A DNA stretch of 64,000 nt from VGRW01 sp031396695 (lineage in GTDB: Bacteria > Myxococcota_A > UBA9160 > SZUA-336). Location: assembly GCA_031396695.1 (NCBI GenBank), contig JANNLG010000171.1, positions 9,123 to 73,122 on the forward strand, in the 5' to 3' direction. Made by a program: the position numbers and the translations under genes. Below the pieces are notes generated by a model. It searched no databases. It was not told where the DNA came from and worked only from the letters and a program-made list of their open reading frames with translations. Below are positions 34,150 to 45,639 of this stretch, one piece after another. Within the stretch, counting starts at the first letter, position 1. Every line of letters starts with the position of its first letter.

Positions 34150-34153
<4 letters not shown>
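33068..34153 (+). CDS. NtrB-like PAS histidine kinase
   Basis: A 361-residue soluble sensor kinase: an N-terminal PAS domain (residues about 8-110, VGILAIDADGRVELENPEASRI), HisKA with IAHELRNPLSG (phospho-His 144), N-box LLNLMRNAVQAM and G-boxes DTGPGIPDEDLPLLFTPFFT and GTGLGLAVAQ. No membrane helix is present, as in NtrB. It overlaps the response regulator as GTGA, so the two are co-translated and form a two-component pair. The signal is not evident; no glnA is adjacent, so a purely nitrogen role is not proven. Confidence 0.93.
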
Positions 34154-35615
<1,462 letters not shown>

Positions 35616-35619
<4 letters not shown>

Positions 35620-36272
35620 CGGTTGCCGGGCTCGAGCGCGTGCAGGGTGTGTACGCGCTCGTGGACGACGACCCGCGCTGGCGCAACCATCCGCGCGCGC
35701 AGCTCGCGGGCGCGCTCGCGGGCGGCTCGACCGTGATCCAGCTTCGGCTCAAGCACCAAGGCGACGGCGCGACGCTCGCACTCGCGCGCGAGGCGGTCGT
35801 CCACACGCGCGCGGCTGGCGCGCTGCTGTTCGTGAACGACCGTTTCGATCTGGCGCTGCTGGCGGGCGCGGACGGCGTGCACCTGGGGCAGGACGACCTC
35901 GCGCCGGAGGGGATCCCGGCCGACGCGCGCGCGCGGCTCCTGGTCGGGCTCTCGACCCACACGCTCGAGCAGGTGCGCGCGAGCCGCGCCAGGCCTGTCG
36001 ACTACGTCGCGTTCGGGCCGGTCTACGGCACGCGCTCGAAGGCATCGGAGTTCTCGCCGCGCGGGCTCGCGCTTCTGTGCGAGGCCGTCGCGCTGGCCGA
36101 GCGGCCGCTGGTCGCGATCGGCGGAATCACGGCCGAAAACGCCGCGGACGTCCGCGCTGCGGGCGCCGTCGCGATCGCCGTGATCTCGGCCATCGCCGAC
36201 GCGAGCGACCCGGCCGAGGCGACGCGTTACCTTCGGGCGCGCTTTCTGGCCTCGCCCCCCGGGAGAAACTAG
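35616..36272 (+). CDS. thiE: Thiamine-phosphate synthase
   Basis: A 218-residue TIM barrel joining the thiazole and pyrimidine moieties of thiamine. The family segments VYALVDDD, STVIQLRLKHQGD, GALLFVNDRFDLALLAGADGVHLGQDDL, LVGLSTHTLEQ, DYVAFGPVYGTRSK and LVAIGGITAENAADVRAAGA are complete. GTG 35616 overlaps the ntrC-like stop (GTGA). No other thiamine gene is here and no TPP riboswitch is visible in front, so its expression follows the two-component operon. A nucleoside transporter follows 4 bases later. Confidence 0.93.
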
Positions 36273-36276
36273 CTCG

Positions 36277-37521
36277 TTGGAACGCGCGATGGGTCTCGTC
36301 GGGGTCGTCTGCCTGCTCGCGATTGCGTTCGCGCTGTCGACCAATCGCAAAGCGGTGCAGTGGCGGCCGATCGGCGTCGCGCTCCTGATCCAGCTCGCGA
36401 TCGCGCTGGCGGTGCTGCGCACGCCGTTCGGAGCGAGCTTCTTCGCGCTGGTCAACGACGGCGCGGCGGCGTTCATCGGCGCGGCCAACGTCGGCATCGA
36501 TTTCGTGTTCGGCGCCTGGCCCGAGACCGTGCTCGGCCCCGACGGACAGGCGCTGCGGCTGCCCTACGTGTTCGCGATCCGCGTGCTGCCGATCCTCGTG
36601 TTCATGAGCAGCGTGTTCGCGGTGCTGCAGCACTTCGGAATCTTGCAGCGCGTGGTCGAAGTACTCGCGCGCGGACTGCGCCGCACGCTGCGCACCAGCG
36701 GCGCGGAGTCGCTCGCGGCGATCGCGGAGGTCTTTCTCGGCATGACCGAGGCGCCGCTGATGATCCGGCCCTACGTGGCCGGGCTCACGCGCAGCGAGCT
36801 GTTCTGCGTGATGACGGCCGGGCTTGCGACCGTCGCGGGCACCGTGCTGGTCGCGTACATGGGCATGATCGGGCCCGAGTACGCGGGCCATCTGGTGGCC
36901 GCGAGCTTCATGGCCGCACCGGCCGCGATTGCGATCGCGAAACTGATGGTGCCCGAGGAAGGGGTGCCGCAGACGCGCGCGCTCGCGCACGTCGCGCTGC
37001 CGCGCACCACCGTGAACGCGATCGACGCGGCGGCGAGCGGCGCCGCCGACGGCGTGCGACTCGCGCTCAACATCGGCGGCATGCTGGTCGCGTTCGTGGC
37101 GCTCGTGCACGTGGCCAACGCGCTGCTCGGCTGGGCGGGCGGGCTGGTCGGCGTTTCGGAGCTCTCGTTCGAGCGCATCCTCGGCACGTTGCTCGCACCG
37201 CTCGCCTTCGTGCTGGGCGTGCCCTGGCATGACGCCGCCAAGATCGGCGAGCTGTTGGGCGTGAAGACGGTCCTGAACGAATTCATCGCGTACCAGCTGC
37301 TGGCCGAGGCGAAGCCCGGGCTCGACCCTCGCTCGATCGTGAGCGCGAGCTACGCCCTGTGCGGCTTCGCGAACTTGGGCTCGCTCGCGATCCAGATCGG
37401 CGGGCTCGGCGGCATCGCGCCCGAGCGCCGCGGCGACGTGGCGCGCGACGCCATGCGCGCGCTGGTCGCGGGTTCGCTCGCGAGCTTCATGACCGCGGCG
37501 ATCGCGGGCATGGTCTACTGA
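36277..37521 (+). CDS. Concentrative nucleoside transporter (NupC/CNT family)
   Basis: A 414-residue inner-membrane ion-coupled nucleoside symporter with about ten helices. Conserved CNT parts are LPIVFMSSVFAVLQ-like (here LPILVFMSSVFAVLQHFGI), TSGAESL, EVFLGMTEAPLMIRPYV, MTAGLATVAGTVLVAYMGMI, and the C-terminal EFIAYQLL and YALCGFANLGSLAIQIGGLG. TTG 36277 is preferred because a GGGAG Shine-Dalgarno lies 11 bases upstream; ATG 36289 is an alternative. It overlaps the convergent kinase gene by 7 bases. Confidence 0.93.
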   Translation: MERAMGLVGVVCLLAIAFALSTNRKAVQWRPIGVALLIQLAIALAVLRTPFGASFFALVNDGAAAFIGAANVGIDFVFGAWPETVLGPDGQALRLPYVFAIRVLPILVFMSSVFAVLQHFGILQRVVEVLARGLRRTLRTSGAESLAAIAEVFLGMTEAPLMIRPYVAGLTRSELFCVMTAGLATVAGTVLVAYMGMIGPEYAGHLVAASFMAAPAAIAIAKLMVPEEGVPQTRALAHVALPRTTVNAIDAAASGAADGVRLALNIGGMLVAFVALVHVANALLGWAGGLVGVSELSFERILGTLLAPLAFVLGVPWHDAAKIGELLGVKTVLNEFIAYQLLAEAKPGLDPRSIVSASYALCGFANLGSLAIQIGGLGGIAPERRGDVARDAMRALVAGSLASFMTAAIAGMVY

Positions 37522-38408
37522 GGCGTCGGCGGCGCGGGCTCGGACGCGACCGGCAGGAAGAGCGACACCCTCGCACCGCCGTCCGGGTTGTTCGCCCGCC
37601 GCAGCGATCCGCCGCTCGCGCGCGCGATACGCTCCGCGGTGTAGAGGCCGAGGCCGAGCGACCCGCGCTTGCTGCTCTCGAACACCTCGATCGGCTGGCC
37701 GAGCTGGGTCTGCGTGAAGCCAGGGCCGTCGTCGCTGATCTCCACCGCAACGACGTCGACCTCTTCGCTGATGCCGACGCGCACGTCGACCCGCCTCGCG
37801 CGTGTCAGACCATCTCCCGCGCAGCCGTTCTCGAGCACCGCGACGAGCGCGCGATCCAGGCCCGTCCGTCCGGCGGAAACGGCCACGCGCGCCACGACGA
37901 CGTCGCTCGGGGGCGCGTGCACGACCAACGTCGTGCGCTTGTGACGCCTGCGGACGTGCGTCGCGCTCGCCTGCAAGACCTCGAGCAGGTCGACCGGCTT
38001 GATCAGCGGCGAGCGCGGAGGCGTCGTCGTCTCCGGGCGCCGGCCGCTGTCGATCACGGCCTTCAGCTGACGGAGCGCGTCGACCATGCCGTTCGCCGCC
38101 GCTCCGAGATCCGCGAGCGCCGCCGGCGACGCGTCGAGCACGCGGCTCGAGTCGATGAAGAGCTGAGTGGAAAGGAGAGCCGTCGAGAGCACGTTGTTCA
38201 CGTCGTGCGCGCGCTTGCGCAGATCGCGCACCGTGGCCTCGAGGCTCTCGTCGCCGCGGATGCGGTTCTCCCAGACACAGGCTTCGAGCGCCGCGCGCAG
38301 CGCTTCCAGCTTCTCGCGCTCGCGCAGCGCCCGGAAGCGAAGCCAGAGCGCGAGTGCGGCCAGCGCCGCGAGCAACGCGAGTCCGCCGAACAGGGGAAGA
38401 ACCTGCAA
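37515..38408 (-). CDS. Membrane-anchored histidine kinase with minimal sensor
   Basis: A 297-residue protein: one N-terminal helix (LPLFGGLALLAALAALALWL), a short coiled coil, an atypical dimerisation helix with KRAHDVNNVLSTALL whose His is the likely phospho-site (HDxNN instead of HExRN, as in the RegB-like and chemotaxis-related kinases), then a HATPase with VLENGCAGDG, DDGPGFTQ and SLGLGLYTAERIA. There is no periplasmic sensor, so the signal must be membrane-borne or cytoplasmic. It is co-transcribed after the response regulator (4 bases apart) on the minus strand. Confidence 0.82.
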   Translation of the reverse strand: MQVLPLFGGLALLAALAALALWLRFRALREREKLEALRAALEACVWENRIRGDESLEATVRDLRKRAHDVNNVLSTALLSTQLFIDSSRVLDASPAALADLGAAANGMVDALRQLKAVIDSGRRPETTTPPRSPLIKPVDLLEVLQASATHVRRRHKRTTLVVHAPPSDVVVARVAVSAGRTGLDRALVAVLENGCAGDGLTRARRVDVRVGISEEVDVVAVEISDDGPGFTQTQLGQPIEVFESSKRGSLGLGLYTAERIARASGGSLRRANNPDGGARVSLFLPVASEPAPPTPQ

Positions 38409-38412
38409 CGCC

Positions 38413-39003
38413 TCAGTTGCGCCCGCGGCGCTCTCCCCGGGCTTGCGCGAGCTCGATCAAGCGGACCGCCTGCTGCACCGCCTGCCGGCTCACACCGAGA
38501 ATCCGCGCCGCGCCGCTGCGGCTGCCGTGTTTGCGGGCGAGCGCCTCGTCGACCATCACGCCGCGCACCTCGTCGAGCACCTGACGCATCGGTGTGTTGC
38601 CGACGTGCGCGGCGACCAACGGCCCGAGATCCGGGCGATCGGCCAGCGCCTCGTCGACGGAGCGGGTGAGGTCCTCGAGCGAAATCGGCTTGGGCAGGTA
38701 GCGGCGCGCGCCCAGCCGCGCGAGCTCGAACGCTTCTTCCGCGGAGGCCTGTCCGCTCATCGCGATCACGGCGGGCGCGGGGCGTTGCTTCACGGCGTGC
38801 TCGACGATCGGCCGCGCGGTCCCGTCCGGGAGCGCCACGTCCACGATTACCAGATCGGGGCTCTGCGCGAGGCACTCGAAGGCCTCGCGGACCGAGCCGG
38901 CTTCGAGCACTTCCGCGCCCCAAGCCCGCGCGGCGCGCGCGAGCGCCTGCCGTAGCGGCTTGTGGTCTTCGACGATCAGAACCCGACTCGGTTGGCTCTC
39001 CAT
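38413..39003 (-). CDS. ActR/PrrA/RegA-like response regulator
   Basis: A 196-residue regulator: receiver (VLIVEDHKPLRQALARA, phospho-Asp in LVIVDVALPDG, Lys in YLPKPIS) and a C-terminal Fis-type HTH (GSRSGAARILGVSRQAVQQAVR). This two-part layout is that of RegA/ActR/PrrA, global redox regulators, though the linker here is longer. ATG 39003 has GGAG upstream; an in-frame start 24 codons earlier is less likely. It precedes its probable partner kinase by 4 bases. Confidence 0.83.
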   Translation of the reverse strand: MESQPSRVLIVEDHKPLRQALARAARAWGAEVLEAGSVREAFECLAQSPDLVIVDVALPDGTARPIVEHAVKQRPAPAVIAMSGQASAEEAFELARLGARRYLPKPISLEDLTRSVDEALADRPDLGPLVAAHVGNTPMRQVLDEVRGVMVDEALARKHGSRSGAARILGVSRQAVQQAVRLIELAQARGERRGRN

Positions 39004-39237
39004 CGCGCTTCCGCTACTCCCGCGGCCACCGTACCACGCCTGAAGGATTCCGAGGCCCTGCAAGCACTCTTGCATTACGCGATTCGCGCCGACGCGCCAT
39101 GATCACGCCAAGCGAGAAAGATCCCTTCCCTCTCGCAAATGAGCCTATGGCGGGCTAGCCCGCCGCGAGCGGCTCTTCGGGGGCGGCAGTGGCCCGAACG
39201 GCGCTACCGCCCCCGAGTCTCGTCCGGGCATCGACGC
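39004..39237. other. Intergenic region with two hairpins
   Basis: It lies between the response-regulator start and the PLP-enzyme stop (both minus strand). It holds a perfect 16-base palindrome GGCGGGCTAGCCCGCC (39149-39164) and a GC-rich hairpin with a 9-bp stem (39178-39186 with 39207-39215). Neither has a T-tract, so a terminator role for the upstream gene at 39238 is only possible. A 6-bp GCGAGA/TCTCGC repeat lies near 39111-39135. No coding potential is seen. Confidence 0.4.
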
Positions 39238-41073
39238 TCAGGACATCAGCTCCGCGGTACCCGGCTGAGCCTCCGCGTAGCGGCGGTGCGTTGCGGTGTA
39301 GGTCTCGCGCCAGAAGGCGTCGATCTCGGCCGCGGACGGAAACGCCGCCGAGAAGCCGGGCTGCACCGGATCGAGCGCGAGCTCCGAGGCGCGGATGAAG
39401 TGCGCGAGCAGCGTGCGCGGGTCCTCGTCGCCGACCGCGATCCGGATCGTGGTGGGAGAGATGCCGGCGGCCGCGAGCGCATCCGCGGCGAGCTCCGAGT
39501 GGCTGGTGAGCGCCGGGCACAGCACCACCGTGTTGGTCTGACCCAGGCTCACCTGCAGCCCGAACGCCGGCTCGAGGCAGTCGAAGAAGCGCTTGAACGC
39601 CTCGATCCCGATCGGCGCCGCGCCGCCCGCCTCGCCCTCGAAGTCGATCGTGAACAGCGGCGCGGGCAGCCCCAGGTACAAGAGCCGCTCGCGCAGCGGG
39701 CCGTTCTCGTCGCCCGGCACGGCGTTGCAGCGCACGCGGATGCCCGGGTGGCGCGCGAGCACCTGCGCGAGCACGAGCGTCGCGATGCATTTCTGCAGCA
39801 TGCGCAGCTCGAGCGTGCGCATGCCGTTGATCACTTCGAAGGCCTTGTCCGCGTCTAGGAACGCGCCCTTCACGTAGTAGACGTTCCAGAACAGCGTGTC
39901 GCTCCAGTCGAACACGCGCAGCTTGCCGTCGGGGCCGGGCAACTCGAGCGACGAGCCCTTGGGAATGAACATGCGCTCGTTGCGCGCGATCGCGACGCCC
40001 GCCGTGGTGGTGCCAGTGCCCACCAGATCCTTCGTGTAGGAGTGGATCACGAAGTCGGGCCGTTCGCGTGGATCGTCGCGCCGCAGCACCGGATGCAGAA
40101 ACGGCGTGCCGACCGTCGCGTCGCAAATCACCTCGATGCCCGCGGCGTGCGCGACGCGACTTATGCCCGGCACGTCGAGCACGTAGCCGTGCGGGTTGCA
40201 GGGCGACTCCAGGTACACGTAGATGCGTCGGCCCTGCGCGATGCGGTCGCCGAACTCGTCCTGCACCGCGGCGAGCGCGGCGTCGAAGTCGGCCACGCCG
40301 GTGCCGTCGAAGAAGCGCACCGCGATGTCGAGGTTGCTGCGCTTGCCGTACCAGTCGTGCAGGAGCTGGTGCGCGCCCCCGTAGACGTTGCGGCTGGCCA
40401 ACACGATGTCGCGGTAGCCGACCAGGTGCGCGAGCACGGCATCGATCGCGGCCATGCCGGAATTGAAGTTCCAGGCGAAGTACTCACCCGCGAGCGGTCC
40501 GCACTCGACGTCGACCACGTGGTTCGCCAGGCAGGTCGAGGTCGGGTTCATCAGCCGCGAATAGATCTCGTGCAGCAGCTCCTTGCCCTGGAAGGCGTCG
40601 TCGATCCACTCGGTGCAGGCGTACAGGTAGGTCGCGGTGCGCGTGATCACGGGCGTGGAGCTGAAGATCGCCGTCACGTTGTCGAAGATCGGGTAAGGCC
40701 CGCGCGCGGGACCGGCCGAGTGCTCGACCGCCAGCGACTGCCAGGTCTTGCGCATCGGGTTCTGCAGCGTGTCGAGCACCTTGGCGAGCTGGAAACACAG
40801 GAAGCGCTTGGCGTTGAAGAAGGCGATGCGATCGCGCCGGTCGAGCCGCGCGAGCTGGCGCACCGTCTCTTCCCAGAGCCCGTGCATGGCCTGGTTCGCG
40901 CGGTAGACGTGGGTCGCGACTTCCGCGAGCTCACGCCCGAGCGGGCTCGCGGGGTCGAGCGAGAAGTGGCGCAGCTGCTCGTCGACCAGCGCCTCGACGC
41001 TGTTCGCGCGCGTGGTCTTGCGCAGCGGGCTCAGCTCGCGCGCGTGCTGCCGTTCGGAATCGAATCCGCTCAT
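39238..41073 (-). CDS. Large PLP-dependent trans-sulfuration-type enzyme
   Basis: A 611-residue fold-type I PLP enzyme related to cystathionine gamma-synthase/methionine gamma-lyase. It is about 200 residues longer than the classic enzymes: residues 1-190 form a helical N-terminal extension (NSVEALVDEQLRHFSLDPAS, FFNAKRFLCFQLAKVLDTL) of unknown role. Core marks are FNSGMAAIDAVLAHLVGYRD, GRRIYVYLESPCNPHGYVLD, the Asp in EVICDATVGTPFLHP, and SYTKDLVGTGTTTAGVAI with the PLP Lys near residue 348. ATG 41073 follows a G-rich Shine-Dalgarno and overlaps the upstream ketopantoate-reductase-like gene (ATGA), so the two are coupled. The reaction is not known. Confidence 0.82.
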   Translation of the reverse strand: MSGFDSERQHARELSPLRKTTRANSVEALVDEQLRHFSLDPASPLGRELAEVATHVYRANQAMHGLWEETVRQLARLDRRDRIAFFNAKRFLCFQLAKVLDTLQNPMRKTWQSLAVEHSAGPARGPYPIFDNVTAIFSSTPVITRTATYLYACTEWIDDAFQGKELLHEIYSRLMNPTSTCLANHVVDVECGPLAGEYFAWNFNSGMAAIDAVLAHLVGYRDIVLASRNVYGGAHQLLHDWYGKRSNLDIAVRFFDGTGVADFDAALAAVQDEFGDRIAQGRRIYVYLESPCNPHGYVLDVPGISRVAHAAGIEVICDATVGTPFLHPVLRRDDPRERPDFVIHSYTKDLVGTGTTTAGVAIARNERMFIPKGSSLELPGPDGKLRVFDWSDTLFWNVYYVKGAFLDADKAFEVINGMRTLELRMLQKCIATLVLAQVLARHPGIRVRCNAVPGDENGPLRERLLYLGLPAPLFTIDFEGEAGGAAPIGIEAFKRFFDCLEPAFGLQVSLGQTNTVVLCPALTSHSELAADALAAAGISPTTIRIAVGDEDPRTLLAHFIRASELALDPVQPGFSAAFPSAAEIDAFWRETYTATHRRYAEAQPGTAELMS

Positions 41074-41987
41074 CGCTCCCCCCCGGCGGCCGAGTCTACC
41101 GACGCCTCGAGCAGCGCGCACACGGCGGCGTTGAGCGGTGTCGCAATTCCGTGTCGTGCGCCGATCCGGACGACCGCGCCGTTGCGCGCATCGCCCTCCA
41201 GGCGCCGGCCGGCGCGGCGATCGTAGAGCATCGACGTGCCCGCCTTGCCCGGCACCGCGAGCAGACGCGCGACCAGCGCGTCGGGAAGCGCGTCGTCGAG
41301 CGTCGCGCCCTCCGCGCGGCCCACCGTCAGGCACTCCGCGATCAGTCCGCGCGCGAGCGCAGCCATCCCCGGCGCGTGCAACACCTCGTGCGGCCGGCCG
41401 GTCAGCGCGAGCAGCGGCCCGCTCGCGACGTTCAGGCACAGCTTGCGCCACGCGGCGCTGTTGAAGTCCGCGGTTACCTCGACCGCCACGCTCGTACCGG
41501 CGAACAGCGCGGCGAAGGCCTCGCCGGGTCGGCCGACCGGCACGCTCAAGCGCGCGGGCCCGCGCTGCGTGACGCGACCCGGCGCGCTGCGCTCCGCCGG
41601 ACACTCGACCACCACGGGCAGGATCTCCGCCTCGCCCGCGTACGCCTGCACGCGCTCGCGGTGCTCGACGCCGTTCTGCAGCACCGCGAGCGTCGCGCCG
41701 GCGCGGCACAATGCGCGCAGCCAAGGCGCGGCGCCGGGCACGTCGTAGGCTTTGGTCGCGAGCAGGATCCAGTCCACGGGCGCGAAGCGCGCATTGGTGG
41801 CCGCGAAGCGCGTGGGATCGCGCTCGCAGTGAACGGGCAAGTCGAAGCGGCCGGCCGGGCTCTCGAGCACGAGCGACGCGAACGTCTCGCGCACGCACAG
41901 CACCAGCTCGTGCGCGCCGGACGCGGCGAGCGGCGCCGCCACCGCGCCCCCGATCGCACCGACTCCGATGACCGCGATCCGCGCCAC
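41070..41987 (-). CDS. Ketopantoate reductase family protein (2-dehydropantoate 2-reductase-like)
   Basis: A 305-residue NADPH-dependent reductase: Rossmann motif GVGAIGG at residues 8-14, DWILLATKAYDV, LAVLQNGVEHRERVQ, and the C-terminal catalytic part WRKLCLNVASGPLLAL and GTSMLYDRRAGRRLEGDARNGAVV, which carry the Lys, Asn and Glu of the family. Pathway assignment to pantothenate is uncertain; it is translationally coupled to the PLP enzyme and could reduce a 2-oxo product of it. It lies 9 bases after the gamma carbonic anhydrase gene. Confidence 0.85.
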   Translation of the reverse strand: MARIAVIGVGAIGGAVAAPLAASGAHELVLCVRETFASLVLESPAGRFDLPVHCERDPTRFAATNARFAPVDWILLATKAYDVPGAAPWLRALCRAGATLAVLQNGVEHRERVQAYAGEAEILPVVVECPAERSAPGRVTQRGPARLSVPVGRPGEAFAALFAGTSVAVEVTADFNSAAWRKLCLNVASGPLLALTGRPHEVLHAPGMAALARGLIAECLTVGRAEGATLDDALPDALVARLLAVPGKAGTSMLYDRRAGRRLEGDARNGAVVRIGARHGIATPLNAAVCALLEASVDSAAGGER

Positions 41988-41996
41988 GCGCGCGCC

Positions 41997-42566
41997 TCAG
42001 CTTCGCGGCACGAGATCGAGATCCGCCTCGATCTCGGCGCGCTTCGCGTCGCGCCAGGCGCGGAACTCGGGCCCGTCCCAGGCGCGCTGGTCGCCGAGCA
42101 GGTAGCTGCGCGCGTTGCGCTCGTACAGCCAGGCGTTCAAGCGGTTCTCGCGCGACGAGTCGCGCTCCGCGATCACCTTGGCGGGAATGCCCACGAGCAC
42201 CACCCCGGGCGGAAACTCCTTGCCCTCGGGCACCAGTGCACCGCCGCCCACGATCGAGCCCTTCCCGATCACCGCGCCGTCCATGATCGTCGCACCGATC
42301 CCGATCAAGCAGTGGTCGCCGATGGTCGCGCCGTGGATGGTCGCGCGGTGCGTGATCGAGCAGAACTCGCCGATCCGCGTCGGCGCCTCGTAGCCCACGT
42401 GGATCATCGCGAAGTCCTGCAGGTTGGTGTACCGGCCGATGCGCACCTCCTGCGCCTCCGCGCGGATCACCGCGTGCGGCCATAGCGATGCGTGCTCGGC
42501 GATCGTCACCCGGCCGTAGATCTGCACGCCCGGGGCGCGGAAGACGCTCTCGTGGATCGACTGCAT
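41997..42566 (-). CDS. Gamma-carbonic anhydrase family protein (left-handed beta-helix)
   Basis: A 189-residue trimeric beta-helix protein of the YrdA/PaaY/CamH group. Hexapeptide repeats run through the first 140 residues (PHAVIRAEAQEVRIGRYTN, CSITHRATIHGATIGDHCLIG, GATIMDGAVIGKGSIVGGGA), including histidines placed as metal ligands (ITHRATIHGATIGDH). The C-terminal helix covers the coil. Hydratase activity is not certain because many homologues act on other substrates. ATG 42566 is followed by the minus-strand operon with the reductase and PLP enzyme; it is divergent from asd with 68 bases between starts. Confidence 0.87.
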   Translation of the reverse strand: MQSIHESVFRAPGVQIYGRVTIAEHASLWPHAVIRAEAQEVRIGRYTNLQDFAMIHVGYEAPTRIGEFCSITHRATIHGATIGDHCLIGIGATIMDGAVIGKGSIVGGGALVPEGKEFPPGVVLVGIPAKVIAERDSSRENRLNAWLYERNARSYLLGDQRAWDGPEFRAWRDAKRAEIEADLDLVPRS

Positions 42567-42595
42567 GGTCGCTCTCCCCCCGGGTGGGTCTAGCC

Positions 42596-42625
42596 TTGGC
42601 GAGGACGGCCGGCCAGCGATACGAT
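42596..42625 (+). promoter_or_regulatory. Probable leaderless promoter of asd
   Basis: TTGGCG (42596-42601), an 18-base spacer, TACGAT (42620-42625), then 9 bases to ATG 42635. No Shine-Dalgarno is seen near the ATG. Confidence 0.45.
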
Positions 42626-42634
42626 GCCGGGCCC

Positions 42635-43663
42635 ATGGCTGGAAACGTCGAGAAGGGTCGGAAGGTCGCGATCGTCGGTGCAACCGGTGCGGTCGGCGAG
42701 GTCTTGTTGCGCGTGCTCGAGGCGCGGAACTTTCCGGTGGCCGAGCTGCGGCCGCTGGCGAGCGAGCGCTCGATCGGTACGACCATCCGCTTCCGCGGCG
42801 AGCAGATCCCGGTCGGGCTCGCGCAGCCCGACGCCTTCGACGGGCTCGATTTCGTGTTCTTCGCCGCGACCGGCGCGCTCTCGAAGACGCTCGGCCCCGA
42901 AGTGGCGAAGCGCGGCGCGATCGCGATCGACAAGTCGAGCACCTGGCGCATGGACCCGGACGTGCCGCTGGTCGTGCCCGAGATCAACGGCGCCGCAGTC
43001 GAGCAGCACAAGGGCATCATCGCCTGCCCGAACTGCACCACCATCCCGTTCGTGATGGCGCTCGAGCCGCTGCGCCGGCTGTCGCCGCTTCGCCGCGCGG
43101 TGATCACGACGTTCCAGTCCGTTTCGGGCGCGGGTCTGCCCGGGATCGAGGAGCTCGAGTCGCAGCTGAACGCGCTGCACGACCACAAGCCCCTGCCTGA
43201 GCCCAAGAACTTCGCGCGTCAGATTGCGAACAATGTGGTGTCGCTGTGCGGCTCGTTCGGCGACGACGGCTACACGGACGAGGAAGCGAAGCTGCTCCAC
43301 GAGTCGCGCAAGATCCTGGAAGACAAGAGCTTCGAGGTCGCGATGACTTGCGTGCGCGTGCCGGTGCCGGTCGGGCACTCGGCTTCGGTGCTGCTCGAGA
43401 CGGCCTCGCCGATCTCGCCAGACGCCGCGCGCCGTGCGCTCGAGGCGTTCCCCGGCATCGTCGTGATGGACGATCCCAAGCACAACATCGTTCCGACGCC
43501 GGCCGACGCCGCGGGCCGCGACGAGGTCTTCGTCGGGCGCATCCGCAAGGACCTGACGAGCGATCGACTCTGGCTCTGGACGGTCGGCGACAACCTGCGC
43601 AAGGGCGCGGCCACCAACGCGGTGCAGATCGCCGAAGAGCTGATGCGCCGGGGACTTCGCTGA
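42635..43663 (+). CDS. asd: Aspartate-semialdehyde dehydrogenase
   Basis: A 342-residue enzyme that reduces aspartyl phosphate to the semialdehyde for lysine, threonine and methionine synthesis. NADP-binding GATGAVGEVLLRVLEARNFP, the catalytic Cys in IIACPNCTTIPFV, QSVSGAGLPGIEELESQL, the His in CVRVPVPVGHSASV, and GRDEVFVGRIRKDL are all present. Length is normal. ATG 42635 is chosen over an upstream GTG because the Rossmann strand follows and a promoter -10 box lies 9 bases before. An acyl-CoA ligase gene follows 13 bases later. Confidence 0.95.
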   Translation: MAGNVEKGRKVAIVGATGAVGEVLLRVLEARNFPVAELRPLASERSIGTTIRFRGEQIPVGLAQPDAFDGLDFVFFAATGALSKTLGPEVAKRGAIAIDKSSTWRMDPDVPLVVPEINGAAVEQHKGIIACPNCTTIPFVMALEPLRRLSPLRRAVITTFQSVSGAGLPGIEELESQLNALHDHKPLPEPKNFARQIANNVVSLCGSFGDDGYTDEEAKLLHESRKILEDKSFEVAMTCVRVPVPVGHSASVLLETASPISPDAARRALEAFPGIVVMDDPKHNIVPTPADAAGRDEVFVGRIRKDLTSDRLWLWTVGDNLRKGAATNAVQIAEELMRRGLR

Positions 43664-43676
43664 GCGAGGCGCGCCC

Positions 43677-45617
<1,941 letters not shown>

Positions 45618-45639
45618 CCACGAGCTGCGAGTATACGAC

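Noticed and set aside
39149..39215. Intrinsic terminator for the PLP-enzyme gene
   Set aside because: Two stable hairpins exist but neither is followed by a T-rich tract on the relevant strand, so I list them only as hairpins.
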